A stretch of 64,000 bases of DNA from Ampelomyces quisqualis (taxonomy: Eukaryota > Ascomycota > Dothideomycetes > Pleosporales > Phaeosphaeriaceae), in assembly GCA_018398575.1 (NCBI GenBank), contig JAGTXZ010000019.1:930001-994000 (forward strand). The letters run 5' to 3'. The position numbers and the translations under genes are program-made. Under the pieces are notes generated by a model, which was not told where the DNA came from, ran no database searches, and was given only the letters and a program-made list of their open reading frames with translations. Of this stretch, positions 45,797 to 57,321 are shown in pieces (positions within the stretch are counted from its first letter, which is position 1; each line of letters starts with the position of its first letter).

Positions 45797-46097
45797 GAGC
45801 TTCGGCCGCTAGGCTGACTAGTCCCTCTAAGAAGCATGTATCCGTACTCCGTAAGAACATTTAATAACAGACTCGTCTCCTCCATTTCTGCCAATCCCAA
45901 GAACGACATTCCCATATAATAATAACATTTACCTCCTCAGACCAATCAATCGTCACCACAAAACCCGCGCCAACTACTATCGCTGCCCAGGCTTATCACT
46001 ATCAATAATTGCGAGGCGAAGGTAAGAGAGTACAATGTCCCACTGTTCAGCTTCCCCTACTAAATGCGATACAGACTTCTGTAGCGCCAAAGCCAAC

Positions 46098-46520
46098 ATG
46101 CAACTCACCCATATTTTTGCACTACTCAGCGCCTTAGCGTCTACTAGTCTTGGCGCCAACGTGTGGTCCGACTTCTTCAACGCCAAGGACGAACAACTAC
46201 CGACAGAAAAAAAAAATGACAAAAGTTTTGATGTTGGGAACAACCATTGCTTCTGGATTTCGGGCGCGACACAAGTCAGCTTCCATCAGGCTTCAACCGA
46301 CAAACACGTTGATGATTCGTATTGCTTGCGCGCATTTAACCAGACGACATGCACTGACGAACACAACGGGGATGCTGTTCTGGAAATCACTCAAGCCCCC
46401 CTTGGGAAGAAAATCGATCTCAAAGGTATCCAGAATGCTGTAACCTATAGGTGGACAACGAAAGGTGCCTGTATGACCGAGAAGGAACACCCGTGGTCAT
46501 GGGACCATTATCATTGCTAG
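46098..46520 (+). CDS. small secreted cysteine-containing protein (effector-like)
   Basis: Start ATG 46098 gives 140 residues with a clean signal peptide (MQLTHIFALLSALASTSLG, cut before ANVWSD) and about 120 mature residues with five cysteines (NHCFW, SYCLR, TTCTD, GACMT, and the C-terminal HYHC). The frame also extends 21 codons upstream to another ATG (46035), which would bury the signal peptide. An A10 tract at about 46207-46216 inside the gene codes for KKN and is a slippage risk. After the stop a different frame reads an acidic stretch (EDWRENDGEGEEG), so a 3' intron giving another C-terminus cannot be excluded. No known family. It lies 2.2 kb from the Helitron in a gene-poor zone, a usual place for candidate effectors; that role is inference only. 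Confidence 0.65.
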   Translation: MQLTHIFALLSALASTSLGANVWSDFFNAKDEQLPTEKKNDKSFDVGNNHCFWISGATQVSFHQASTDKHVDDSYCLRAFNQTTCTDEHNGDAVLEITQAPLGKKIDLKGIQNAVTYRWTTKGACMTEKEHPWSWDHYHC

Positions 46521-47391
46521 GTTCCGTAGAGGACTGGCGCGAAAATGATGGTGAAGGAGAAGAAGGATACTGGGTCGACATGGACAATGGGAGCCCATGG
46601 ATCGAAGAAGATGACCCTCTCCATGTCACATAAGATATGTAATTGCGAAACCTTACGCGACAGCAACTACCCCTGCCTTTGTTAAACATGGTCCTAGTCT
46701 CCACAGTAAAATGATATCGCGTGAGATTCCCGACCATGTATCTACCTGAGGTATCTACAGCACTGTAGACTGATGATTACGTACGCTAAAGTCGTTCAAG
46801 CCTTGATGAAGTCTGTCGTGTGACTGTGCTCGCATTACACGGTGAGGACTGACAGGCAGCGCCCAAACTAGGCACAAAAGTCGGGATCCTGTTGATGGGA
46901 AAGACATTAGACTCCAGAGTATACTACATGTTACCTTCGCACTTAGATCATACCTTTAAGACTGCCAGGAACGGCAGAGGTTTAGCTTGAAATATCAACA
47001 TTGCGAATTTTTTTAGAGGACATTGAGGGCTCTAGGTCATGTCATGACTGCCAAATTGTTGATCGCACGCTGAAGACCAAGGCACGGCATCATAAACAGG
47101 CTAGGAAAAGGTCGTCTGAAACACGCTGATTCAATTGAAGCTTCCAAGCAGCACTGTTTGTGGCCTATATAACCTCCTTCCAGACCAGGAAGAGCGACAC
47201 TCATGAGCACAGAAAGCGTCCGAACAAGATTGACATGAACAAAGTCTCCAGGCCATAGCTATGAAGCGCCTTTGGTTCTCTAATCACACTGTAAAGCAGC
47301 ACACATTGCATTGTTTTTCACGGGCTACACACACATCCAAACCTTACTAAGCCCGTTTGATTTTTTTACCGCCATGGCCTCCCACGCGTCT
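46521..47391. other. intergenic, nothing recognised
   Basis: No open frame with coding character except the short acidic frame overlapping 46500-46633. Ordinary composition. Confidence 0.4.
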
Positions 47392-47970
47392 TCACAACTC
47401 GCCCTTCTCCCCAACCCACCCATCGCCAACCCCCCTCATCCACTGCACACCCACAAGTTCCAACCCATGCCCTTCCACAAACTCCCTCGCCTTGAAACTC
47501 CTACGATCCACAAACTCCACACCCCCAACATCTTCCTTCTTCACACTCCAGCCGTCCTTCTCCTTGAACAACAAGAACAAATACCGATGCGGCCCGCTCT
47601 CGTCTTTCGGTCCGGGCGCGAGGTAGGGCGTCAGCGTCGTTCCGTTCTCGGTAACATCGCTGGAGGAGGATGAAGAAGCGGAGGGTATGTTAATCACCAC
47701 CCAATGGCGCCAGTATGAGAATTTTGGGTCTGCGGGTGTTGGGGCGTCGGGGTCGATGAGGAAGAGAGTGTATGATTGCGCCGAGTTGGAGTTGGAGATG
47801 GATATTTTGGGTTGTTGTGCGACGTCGCTGACGCGCGCGAGGCTGCCTTCTGCGGGCGAGATGGTGGGAAAGGTGATGGTTAGGTTGATGCTGGGGATGA
47901 ATGATGCGGGGACGATGGAAGAGGGGAGGAGGGAGGCGGACTTGAGGGATGGGAGGAGTGAGGAGGACAT
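47392..47970 (-). CDS. phosphatidylethanolamine-binding protein (PEBP) family
   Basis: Single-exon, 192 residues from ATG 47970. PEBP/Raf-kinase-inhibitor-like fold, related to yeast Tfs1 (a carboxypeptidase Y inhibitor). The two ligand-pocket signatures are present: TLFLIDPDAPTP (around residue 68) followed by YWRHWVVINI, and SGPHRYLFLLF (around residue 124) with the conserved Pro-His. The C-terminal helix region (FKAREFVEGHGLELVGVQW) is also typical. No signal peptide, so cytosolic. An inserted Ser run (SASSSSSS) lies in the loop after the His-Trp strand. Function in fungi is mostly unknown: protease inhibition or lipid binding are the family options. Confidence 0.92.
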   Translation of the reverse strand: MSSSLLPSLKSASLLPSSIVPASFIPSINLTITFPTISPAEGSLARVSDVAQQPKISISNSNSAQSYTLFLIDPDAPTPADPKFSYWRHWVVINIPSASSSSSSDVTENGTTLTPYLAPGPKDESGPHRYLFLLFKEKDGWSVKKEDVGGVEFVDRRSFKAREFVEGHGLELVGVQWMRGVGDGWVGEKGEL

Positions 47971-50900
47971 TTTGGGAATGTTCTGGTATTTTGACGAGGA
48001 ATTGAGTTTGGAGGGGATGTATTGAGGCTCTGAAAGTTTAGTTATAGGTATGTCAGGTGCTCGGAGTAGTTTTGTAGCGAAATGGTTGTTGGGTAGCTTA
48101 TTGGTGGAAGATCTGGCGGAATCTCTTGGAGCTCCGCTTCAGGCTTGGCGGTACTTTGGAAAGAATGGTCGCGCATGGCCGCGTACTTTGTTGAAGAAGT
48201 TCGCCAGACTGTATAGTGTGGCTGAGGTGCGTGATGGGTGTTGTGGCGCAAACCCGATGCCTGTTTCATGTACAGCACATGGCATGCACGGTGGTTCAGC
48301 ACTCGCTTCAGCCCGCTACTCCATCATTAGAACACTGCTGTATGACTTCCGTGTAGACTACATCCGTCGGAGACATCGACCACGTCCGACTTGTCGTCCA
48401 AGCAGACGGGTCATGTGAGATGATCACTGCGACGCACCAAGTCCGTCCCGTCCACCTGTGATAAGCTGCTCTATTATTCTTCCCGTTAGCAGTGTTCGAA
48501 AGTGTAACACGCTACTTCTGTACTTCCCGAAGGCATTGATGTAGCTTTAAGTAAGCGCGACTGAGTCCCGAAACACAACCTAGATGTTGGATGACGGGCG
48601 CCCACTGTGCTTCCCCAGAGCCATAAGCGGACGTCGGCTTTGCCAACGCCGACTCTCTCGCTCAGATCGAGGGTTGGTAGGGACGACGACTCCAAGGCTT
48701 TGAGATCCGTGGAGTGGAAAGGGACCCGATTTCCGGGCTGCGAACGAAGCTGGGGTACTCGAGCAGCTAACTTTAGGTGTCACCCATCATTTCGATCGAC
48801 CTTTGAAAAGCTCCGGGCCATTCAAGCTTGTCGCGCACGAGATGTTGAGGCAGGTACCTGGCATCGTGTGTGAACCCCATGCCTGGCAGAAAAAGTCGCG
48901 ATCATTGGCTTGTTGGTGTTTGGAGTTGAAACAGACAGTCTGCAGGCGCAGCATTGTTCACATCAAGGTTATTTTGGGGTAGGCCTAGGAAGCGCCATTG
49001 CCCCCAAACTCAAGACCACCTACTCTTCGTGGTTCGCATCCGCCGCGAAGTCCAACTTGACGCTGGTAGACTGGTATCGCTCATTTCTCCTGGTTCAGCT
49101 CATCCACATGTGGTCAAGCCGCGGTTTGTTGGACTTCTTACGAGCCAAGGGTGGCTGAACAGTTCGCATGTTCATGCTTGCTCAGCCCTGTACTGCGCCG
49201 CAACATCCCGCAGCGCATCACCAAACCTCAGCGTGAAGCGCCGCAACGCCATTGACCAATCCTAAGCTCTTTTTCTGCCAGTCCATGAAACTGGCACAGC
49301 CCTGTAGGACGTCGCGGCCATGTCCTGACAATGCCCGGGTATTAACTCTATGGTGCTATCGCAGCTCAGTCGATCGTGATTGTGAGATTGGGCTCAAAGC
49401 TAGCGTGACCATGCTGGCACGCTAGGTACGTTGTCAACAGCAGCCGACAAGTGCCGAAGCGGAGAGAGCAAGGTCGTGTGGAGAGGTATCGTTGCGAGAG
49501 ATCTTGACGACCAAGTGCAAACCCGGCAGGCCTTGACACGCTGGCAGCGCGAACACCACGATTGACGCGATGAAACGCCGAAGGGCAATGAGCTGGCAGG
49601 CGCGTAATTAACCCCAACTCCAAATAGCGCAATGAAAAGCGGCCGCAGCTGAGATCATCAATTGCCAGTTCTTCATTGAGAGTCGACAGTGTCGAAAAGT
49701 GGTCAAGAGGGGTCCCACCGGTGAGGCTGCAATGCATGCGGGCTGCGACTAGGTGCATTTGGGTGCAGACCGGTGCTGGTAGTAAAGTCGGTGAAGTCTC
49801 CATTCCGCACAGAGGCGCTTCCGCAGTATCCCAGCGTTTCTATGGAAAATCGAGATATCGAAGACCTATCGCAGGTCGTTGGGTGATGTGGGGTTGATGG
49901 TATTGCGAGGATGTACCCGAACGAACGCGATTGGGATGCTGGGATGATGCAGGGGATGACGGGTGGATTGCGCAAGCAGTTGACAACTGTATCTGCACTT
50001 TATCCACGTGTTCCGTTGTCAGGATGCGATGTTCACTACCGGAACGCGGCTTCCTCCGCATTATTATTGAAGGAAGAACAAACTCCATACCAGCCGTTGG
50101 GCGTTTGAGATCAGAGGATATTGCAGATTCAAAGAGGTTCTTCAATTACAACACTCGACCAGATAGGTAGCGGTTCGCCATGCCTTCCTCAAACCGTCTT
50201 CGACACCGAACAACCCTACGCAATGATCATCCTGCAAATCAGGACCAACAGCAAATACCATTCCGTCCACGGAATACCCTCGGTACTTCACCCAAAGAAA
50301 CACCACTTGGGCATCGTGAGGCTGCAACCGCAGATCTCCACCTCACACCCAGGCCATCCCTGAGTCCGTTCACCGACGTGTTCACCACCCGAGCCGTGAA
50401 GCGACGGAGAATGCTCCCGCTCGAGCAACCATCGCAGGGCTCTCCACTTGATATCATGACGATCAGATCGTCTCCACTGTGACATTACAACAACTCACAT
50501 CCACACTTGCGCAACACCAAGAATCACAATCACACGTTTGCGCACGTCGATTCCATTGCAAGCGAAGCTAGTCCAAACCGAAAGTCACGTGTCCAGTGCA
50601 AGTGCCCCGCACCCTGCGAACCAACAAGCAACACAATGATGGTACCAGGTAAACCCATCGAACCAGCGTCATGTGATTTCCCAACCCTTGCAAGAAATCA
50701 AGTCCGAGGCTGCGGGTGCGGCAAGACACGAAAAAAAACCTGATCTGCGCGCATTGGCGCAAGTGCGCCCACTTCCAAACTCACGATGCGCGCGCGCTGC
50801 GGGAGGGTGCACCTAGCTTGCACAGTCATCTTAGCCACGCAGGACCCTGCTTTCTTGCTGAAGCGACAAAAAGAGGGTGGGTGGTTTGGCCTCGTATTCG

Positions 50901-51629
50901 GTGCGAGGCGTCGATCGTAGGTTGTTGATCGTGGGCATGTGAGCTTGGATGTGTCTCGGTCGTGATGGGGTGATTGGTCAGATGGGGAGGGCGTGGGAGT
51001 CATTGTTCTGCGTGTCTCAGATGGAGGGCATTGGGGGGGGTAGGATGGTGAGTATTGTAGGTGGTAGTGTGGGTGGAGACTGTATTGTTTGCACCATGTT
51101 GGAGTTGTGATGCGCATGTGTATGTGCAAGAGGTGATGATGCATGGTTCCAAGAAAGTGCACTACTGGGGACCCTCAAGTGGCAACGGAACACACGGAAT
51201 CGCTTCATCAGGGCTCGATAACGTGGAATTTCAATCATCTCGAATTCATTGCTATCAAGTAAAGCATTGCATCCTAGCTAGCTCTTCTCGTGCATCGTTA
51301 TGCCCAGGAATCCAGGGTCCATGATCCTCCCCTCAACACCTGGTCACGGGTGGAGGCATCCCCATCATTATCCAGACCCTGGTAGGATCATCCATCCCCT
51401 GTCCTTCTCAACCGAACGCGTAAAACAATGTTGCAAAGCAGACAAAGATCAGATCAATGTGGTTGCTCAAGTACAGCGGTGGATTGGTGCGGAGCTTTTT
51501 CAGCGTCCGCAAAAGCGTCGTGGCGGCAGGTCTGGTGACTGTTGACCGAATGACCGATAAGGTGGATGGTGTTTTAGATTGTCATCTAGTGTTGTAGTGT
51601 GTGGCGCAAAGGAGTCTTCATGTGGTCAT
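47971..51629. other. 3.7-kb gene-poor stretch
   Basis: No gene I can support. Short frames overlap on both strands. A 100-codon plus frame at 50180-50482 has some protein-like features (FTDVFTTRAVKRRRML) but no promoter or relatives that I can recognise. Confidence 0.45.
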
Positions 51630-52361
51630 TCAACGGTAGTAGCCCGAAGAGCGGTGGTCGCGTAGGTCACGGGCGGTTGGCTCGCGGACCTCGACGGCGT
51701 AGTGCTTTGCATTTCGGCGCTGCATGTCCTCTTCATAGAGGGATCCGCGCTTCAGATCTGCAGTGTTGCTGATCTCGGTGAGGGCGCGCCTCGACTTTGG
51801 TTGCGACTCTGGCCAGTCAACAATTTCACCGGATCGTGGTCGTGGCTTGGTCTTGGACTTGGGCTCTTGAGAGACCTTGACAGATTTGGAGCGCTTGACT
51901 GGCGAAGAGGATGTGCGTGGGGCAACGTAGTAGCTGCGGTCCATGGAGACGAACGATCGTCGCGACCGGTGTCGTAGGCTGCGCTCGATGGCCTTCAAGA
52001 GGCTGCTGACCTCGACGTAGCCTGCGGGGATCTCGACGCGGACGGGCTTGTTGTCTTCCTCCTTGGTAGAGTAGGTGTTGCCGTCGGACTTGTTGTAGAT
52101 GTAGCGTGTGACGTCTTGGGCAAGGCGGTGACCGGCTTCACACAGCTGTTTGCGGTTGCGGTGGACCTCGTATGGCATGTGGCAGTAGACACACTTGCGA
52201 GCGTGTGTCTCAAAGTGGTAAGCGGCCCAGGACTCGGATGTGTTGACTGGCCGGGAGACACCCTCGACGGGGTCCTTGTAGAAGCCGACCACTCGCTCCT
52301 TCTTGGGTGAAGAAGGCTGCGAGTGGATGACGGTGGGTGTGGTGGAGCGAAGATAAGGCAT
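51630..52361 (-). CDS. unnamed fungal protein with CxxC...CxxGH motif
   Basis: 243 residues from ATG 52361 (MPYLRSTTPTVIHS). The frame stays open 39 codons further upstream, but no ATG occurs there. Residues 35-90 form the ordered part: WAAYHFETHARKCVYCHMPY then LCEAGHRLAQDVTRYIY, with a CxxC-x13-CxxGH pattern that may bind zinc. Another short conserved stretch (VEIPAGYVEVSSLLKAIERS) follows; then a basic Ser/Lys-rich disordered region with SP sites (SSSPVKRSKSVK) and a final charged helix (LYEEDMQRRNAKHYAVEVRE). I do not know a function; architecture suggests a nuclear or cytosolic regulatory protein. Confidence 0.8.
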   Translation of the reverse strand: MPYLRSTTPTVIHSQPSSPKKERVVGFYKDPVEGVSRPVNTSESWAAYHFETHARKCVYCHMPYEVHRNRKQLCEAGHRLAQDVTRYIYNKSDGNTYSTKEEDNKPVRVEIPAGYVEVSSLLKAIERSLRHRSRRSFVSMDRSYYVAPRTSSSPVKRSKSVKVSQEPKSKTKPRPRSGEIVDWPESQPKSRRALTEISNTADLKRGSLYEEDMQRRNAKHYAVEVREPTARDLRDHRSSGYYR

Positions 52362-55300
52362 CTTGGTGGTGGGCGAGGTCTTCAGAATAGAGTGCAACTT
52401 GGGAGCCGTTGGAAGAGGAGTGCCAAGTAGGTATGGAATGGTAGCGATGAGGTTACTCTCCGAGAGAGAGCAACTCAAGAGCTAGCGTGTTGCTTGGGAA
52501 CGGTTTCGATGTGGTGTTGGACGGTTGCTCTGTGTGTGCCATGGCGGAGGAGGGTGTAGGTGGAATATATATCCTGCTCGATATGGAGGCCGTCAAGCGC
52601 ACTAACTGCGGACCCTTGTCGCATGATGGAATGGAGGCCTTGGGCTAATCCTGGCGTGCAGACGCCATCTGCGCGCCAAGGGCCGGGGCTGTAGCGAGGG
52701 CGGTGGGAGACTCCGGGCATGACGACAAGCACTGTGCACGCTGGAAACACGTTTGGCACGCTCCACCGTCAGAAGAGGGCTGTCGCAGAGGTGCTCCTCC
52801 GGGCATCATTGGCGCGTGTGCGCTGTGAGGCCCGTCTCCTGGAACACACGCGCTGCGGTCGCAGGTGAGGTTCGCGCCGGCGGCCGCCCGCGATTTCGCT
52901 GAACGCGACGGTGAACGTGTTCGTCTCCAGAGGCATCTGTCGTCGCGTCGCACACCAGAGAGGTCAGTTGCTCGTATTGTGGTGCCGTGATTCGCGCTCC
53001 GCCTGGGCTGGCGTCCTGTTCGCAAGCGATGAGTGGTCTTGGGGCGTTGCTGCCTGTCTGGGCTTCCTGCCTGGAGAGGCACTGCCACCGCTAGCATCTT
53101 CCTGGCCTAGCATGCCCACTATGCCCCGCTCAATCGCGCAGTCGTTGCTCGTCTCACCGCATCACAAACACTCGCACTGCCACACCTTCCAGACCCCAAA
53201 TCACTTGCACATCATCATGAAGTGGCTGTTGCCATCATCAAGTGGCTGTTGCCGACCCGCACGTGCAACAAATGTGTTGAGCGTGCAATTCACCTGAGAC
53301 GCCTCCTCACCAGTGGAGAATTGCACCATCGCTCGAGGCTCGCAGCACCTGCACTGGGCAATGCCTCTGTGCGCCCTTTCCAGGCACACACCATGGCCGA
53401 TCCAGATTAGAGGGCGTTGATTGCGTCGAGAGTCACTTGCGCCATTGTCTGAAGACTCATCACCGCCGCCCTGCTACTCGAGTCTGGCCGAAAGCCAGGC
53501 TGCAGTAGCCTGCCGTCGCTTGACGCCCCTCATACGGCCAGGCTCTTCTTGTCTGACCGGATTTTGCAGTCCTCCCATTCACCAATGACGTCTCAATCGG
53601 ACGTCAACTCCACTATCCTGCCATGTTCTGCAGCAGTTCGCACCCTGACGAGCTGAGCAGCTCGGAACGGCATGGATGAAAGCATTGAAGGAGTCGCGCA
53701 TCAACATCAATTCTCCCGATCAGTCCGATTGGCAGCACAAGTGACGTGCGCAGTCAATCACCGAGCGCTGTCGAATTCTTGCTGCACTGATCACTACGCT
53801 GTCCCACCGGTGAGTCAAACCAACTGCGATGATGAGAGCCGTGTGTGGCATATGCCTCCGCCAAGAGATGACTTCAACTCAATGGTCGGTTCACCCCGCA
53901 TCGCGTCTCGCACGACAAAGTCCGCCGGCGTTCGGAACTAAACACTTTCAACACAGATGACTCTTGGTCACGTCCTTGGCACAAAGGTTTGTAAGTCTCT
54001 AGCGCGGCTCTGCAGACGTCACCCACGTCGGAGGGCCTCGACATATGTGGATGCCGGATGCGATGCTCCGGTGTTTAATGCACCTCAGCTTGCACTAGAA
54101 CGCTCCATCGCTACCCACGGACGCTGCATTTCTTCTTCACAACCGTTCCCAAGCCTTGGATAAGCTCAGCTGACGACCCTGCGAAGCCGATATCCAGCCT
54201 TACGCCACACTGTGGCGACTAAAGAAGAGTCTGAACCCACCGAGTTGCACCAAGAGTCCTGTTTTCCCCAGACTTGTGCAGGAGGGGCACGCAATTCTTT
54301 TGCCCTACCAATGTCTCAATTGCTTGGCATCAGAAATCTGAACCGGTTAACCGATGTAGCCACATTACAAAGCAATCTCAAAAGACTGGCCCTGACGAAA
54401 GTCGTACTGGCAGAAGTCCACATTTCCTGAAGTTGGTTTCATCTTTGCAGATACGCGTCAGCGCAACAAGGTAGGTCTTGTGTCGAAGGATGACACGTAA
54501 ACATCAAATGTACATCCAAGGCAACATACACGACTTCGGGTCCGCCCAATTGGTCAGTGTCTAGGCAACGATACATGACTAAGCTCAACGTGGAGAATTG
54601 GCGAATTCAACCACCCTCAATGTCAAACCACTTATCGCCTACGCAACCCCATTGCATGGCGGTCCCGAACACCAAGATCCAGACTATTTTTCCTCGTTCG
54701 GGCACATTCTTTCAAGACAAGATCAGGCGGGCTCTTCTGGATGCACAATAAGCAGGGGTATTGGCCGTCATATCCTGCAACGATTGTATTTGGCCAAGTG
54801 CAAACTCGACATTTCACATCTGTCTGCTACAAGCAAACAGCTCATTGAATAGCCAGTCCCCAACATGTGATGTTAAGCTAGTGTAATTAGGTCGCGGCAT
54901 ATAAAAAAATCGAAGCAGTACACCTGTTCAGCAGCACTGCGACATGTCACACGCGATAGATTGCCTGATGGCATCTGCCGGCCCTACGATTAATTGTTGT
55001 GCCAACAGTCAGGCAAAAGAAAGTCTCTCAAAACGAGCTGAGCTTACAAGTTCACCAGCCCAGCGAACCCATCGGCGGCGAAGGTGCGAGATGCCGCGGG
55101 CCGCCGACATGCTGTGACACCTCACGCGAAGAACTCATGCCAAAAACAATTATGATCAACTTGTTGACAAGATTGTCGCGTGAGGAAGGAAAATACAGTG
55201 CCGAGTTCTGCAGCGAAGTGCCTCTTGTTTTGGCACCAACTGTCACCCAAGATTAGGTCTGCTGGTATTCGGTGAGGGCTGCGCTGACTATGACGCTTTA

Positions 55301-56149
55301 AGCACTGCCACGAGGCTATCAGCCGCAACAACCCCACAGTCTGCTGGAGCTGCAGGCTCACCGTTCTCGCTTGCTGTTGCATCATGGTACTTGCTTTTCA
55401 TACCCAAACACTGCGGTACATGCATATCGGAGACATGGCGGTGAATTCCCCGATGTCGCATTGCTGTCGACGATCAAGTTCACCAGCCGGAATCTACGAC
55501 TCGAAAACATTTGTTTCAAGTACAATGTTCGAAGCTGCATGGTAGTCTACAGGACTCGGTGTACCACAGGTGACTTTTGCCATGTCAAGATCTCATCTGG
55601 ATATGTGTGTTATTATGCAGCTGAGACACCTGACACCGCGCCTGGTGGCTGCATGCGTGAGCATTAACCTGTACCTGGCTAGCGGCACCATTTCACACCG
55701 CCTCCTCAAGAGCCTTTCCCAGTACCCGGCAACACGAATCTCTAGAAATACCTTGACTTCCTTCGCGAATCTGTTACCTCTACACACTCGCGACACTGTT
55801 GACCACAGCCAAAGAGAAGGTTCCTGAGGAGAATGCCACCCCGAAGCGTGTGTTTGAATGTCTTCACGAGCAGCCTTGGCGAGGCGGTGAGAGATGATGG
55901 AGCAGCGCCAACAAGACACCCGATTATGGAGAGGAGAGATAGTGCACAGAGTGGTATGTTGGCAGTCTCGGCGACATCTTTGCGATTTCGTTGCACCCCG
56001 TTACTTCACCAGCTAACATGTGCCTCGAAGACGTGACGCGACGATCCTCAGCAGGCTCCTTTGCGTCCTCGGCCCCTGTACAAACACCTTTCCCGCCACC
56101 GCCGCTACCCGCCTTCCATCGCGCTGAAATCTTCTCTTCTCTCCGCCCC
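52362..56149. other. 3.8-kb gene-poor stretch
   Basis: No gene supported. A near-perfect direct duplication of a ~20-bp piece (ATCATSAAGTGGCTGTTGCC) lies at about 53213-53253. Open frames are short and mutually overlapping. The right end is the promoter of the MYND gene. Confidence 0.45.
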
Positions 56150-56592
56150 ATGGCCTCCACCGAGAGCCTCAACTTCAACTTGCATTCCAAGCGTAAGTTT
56201 TCTCCCCCATGTGGCGCCATGCAGGAACCCGATTGTCGTTCCCCCTTTGGGCCGTGGCGCGCATCAAAACGCCCCACTCCCCGCCGTCCCCCCCAACATT
56301 CCCACAAAACATCCACTTTTCCTTTCCCCTGCCGTGCTCTGTAGTTTTATTTTTATTTTTGGCTGTTTACAAGTCGAGTTGACATTGTTACCTTGCAGCT
56401 TGTTCGACGTGTTCTGGCGGGCCCGCAAAACGCCGCTGCTCCCGCTGCAAAGCGGCGTATTACTGCGACAGGAACTGTCAGAAATCGGACTGGAAGACGC
56501 ACAGGAATGCGTGCGAGCCCGCTGCGCAGGAGGATAGTGCACCTGCTACGCCAAATGTTTCCAACCCCGCGAGCCCTACGAATGAGGGGTGA
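56150..56592 (+). CDS. small MYND-type zinc finger protein
   Basis: Two exons, 56150-56192 and 56399-56592, give 78 residues. Exon 1 encodes MASTESLNFNLHSK; exon 2 carries a complete MYND finger: CSTCSGG, RRCSRCKAAYYCDRNCQKSDW, HRNACE, with the seven Cys and one His of the family in normal spacing. A short Ser/Pro/Asn tail follows. MYND fingers bind proline-containing peptides; a protein that is little more than the finger probably works as an adaptor. The 206-nt intron (56193-56398, GTAAGT...TTGCAG) is about four times the usual length here. The join C|CT gives Pro and keeps the frame. This gene is easily missed because both exons are short. Confidence 0.88.
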
Positions 56593-57321
56593 AGAATGGG
56601 GAAAAAGAAGGAAAGATGCTGCGCCGCAAGAGCAAACAAGTGCTACCATTGTTGATGGCTGACTTTGCAACCACTTGTGTGTATATACAAACAAAGAGAC
56701 TGCGACTGGCGTTGGTGGTGTCTGGGATTTTGAAAAATAGAACAAGGTTAGCATTCAGTTGCTCGTATAGATGAAACATTTACTGCTTTCTTGGTCCCCC
56801 AACTCTGATCCAGCTTTCGAGTGTTTTTTTCCCCACGCAAATCAGAAAAGATGAGCGGGCTTAAAAAATAGGTTTGGTAGAAGACCAAACGGCTGGTTTT
56901 GATAGGTTATTGTGAACATGGAAGTGGTAGTTGCCCCTGCCAAGCTTCCGCTAGCGCTTTAGCACGTACGGAGGCGCCTCGCATGCAGCGCCGTGTCCTC
57001 GGCTACGACTACTTACCCACTGAATGCGCGCTCATTGAGAGTGATTCACTGATGGCCCATGATGAATACATGAGAGCACCCCTGATTGGAGTCCAGGTAG
57101 CAAGAGTTGCTCTGGGAGACACACTTGCCAAGTGTACGAGTGAATGCTGCGCGCGGGGATAGACTTAATGTCAAGGAAGGACATTGCAGGCATCGGGCTG
57201 CAAAGAACGGAGAGTATCTGTCGAAATGCTTAGACCTACATAATATACAAGTTGATGACGCCGAATGCTGAATGCGAGTATTGTACAGGCAAAGCTATGC
57301 CGTTTTCCAATGCAGGCGCAT
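56593..57321. other. intergenic between MYND gene and COX15
   Basis: 3' ends of both genes converge here. An 87-codon plus frame at 56899-57162 has no supporting feature. Confidence 0.45.

Larger units (their letters stand above)
45087..46097. other. repeat-bearing intergenic region
   Basis: No gene. It contains three TACTCCGTA motifs (45215, 45456, 45845), a 15-bp tandem duplication and a long hairpin, described separately. The last 150 bp would be the promoter of the secreted-protein gene. Confidence 0.5.

Noticed and set aside
50180..50482. 100-codon plus-strand frame with KRRR patch
   Set aside because: No supporting context; too short to judge by eye.
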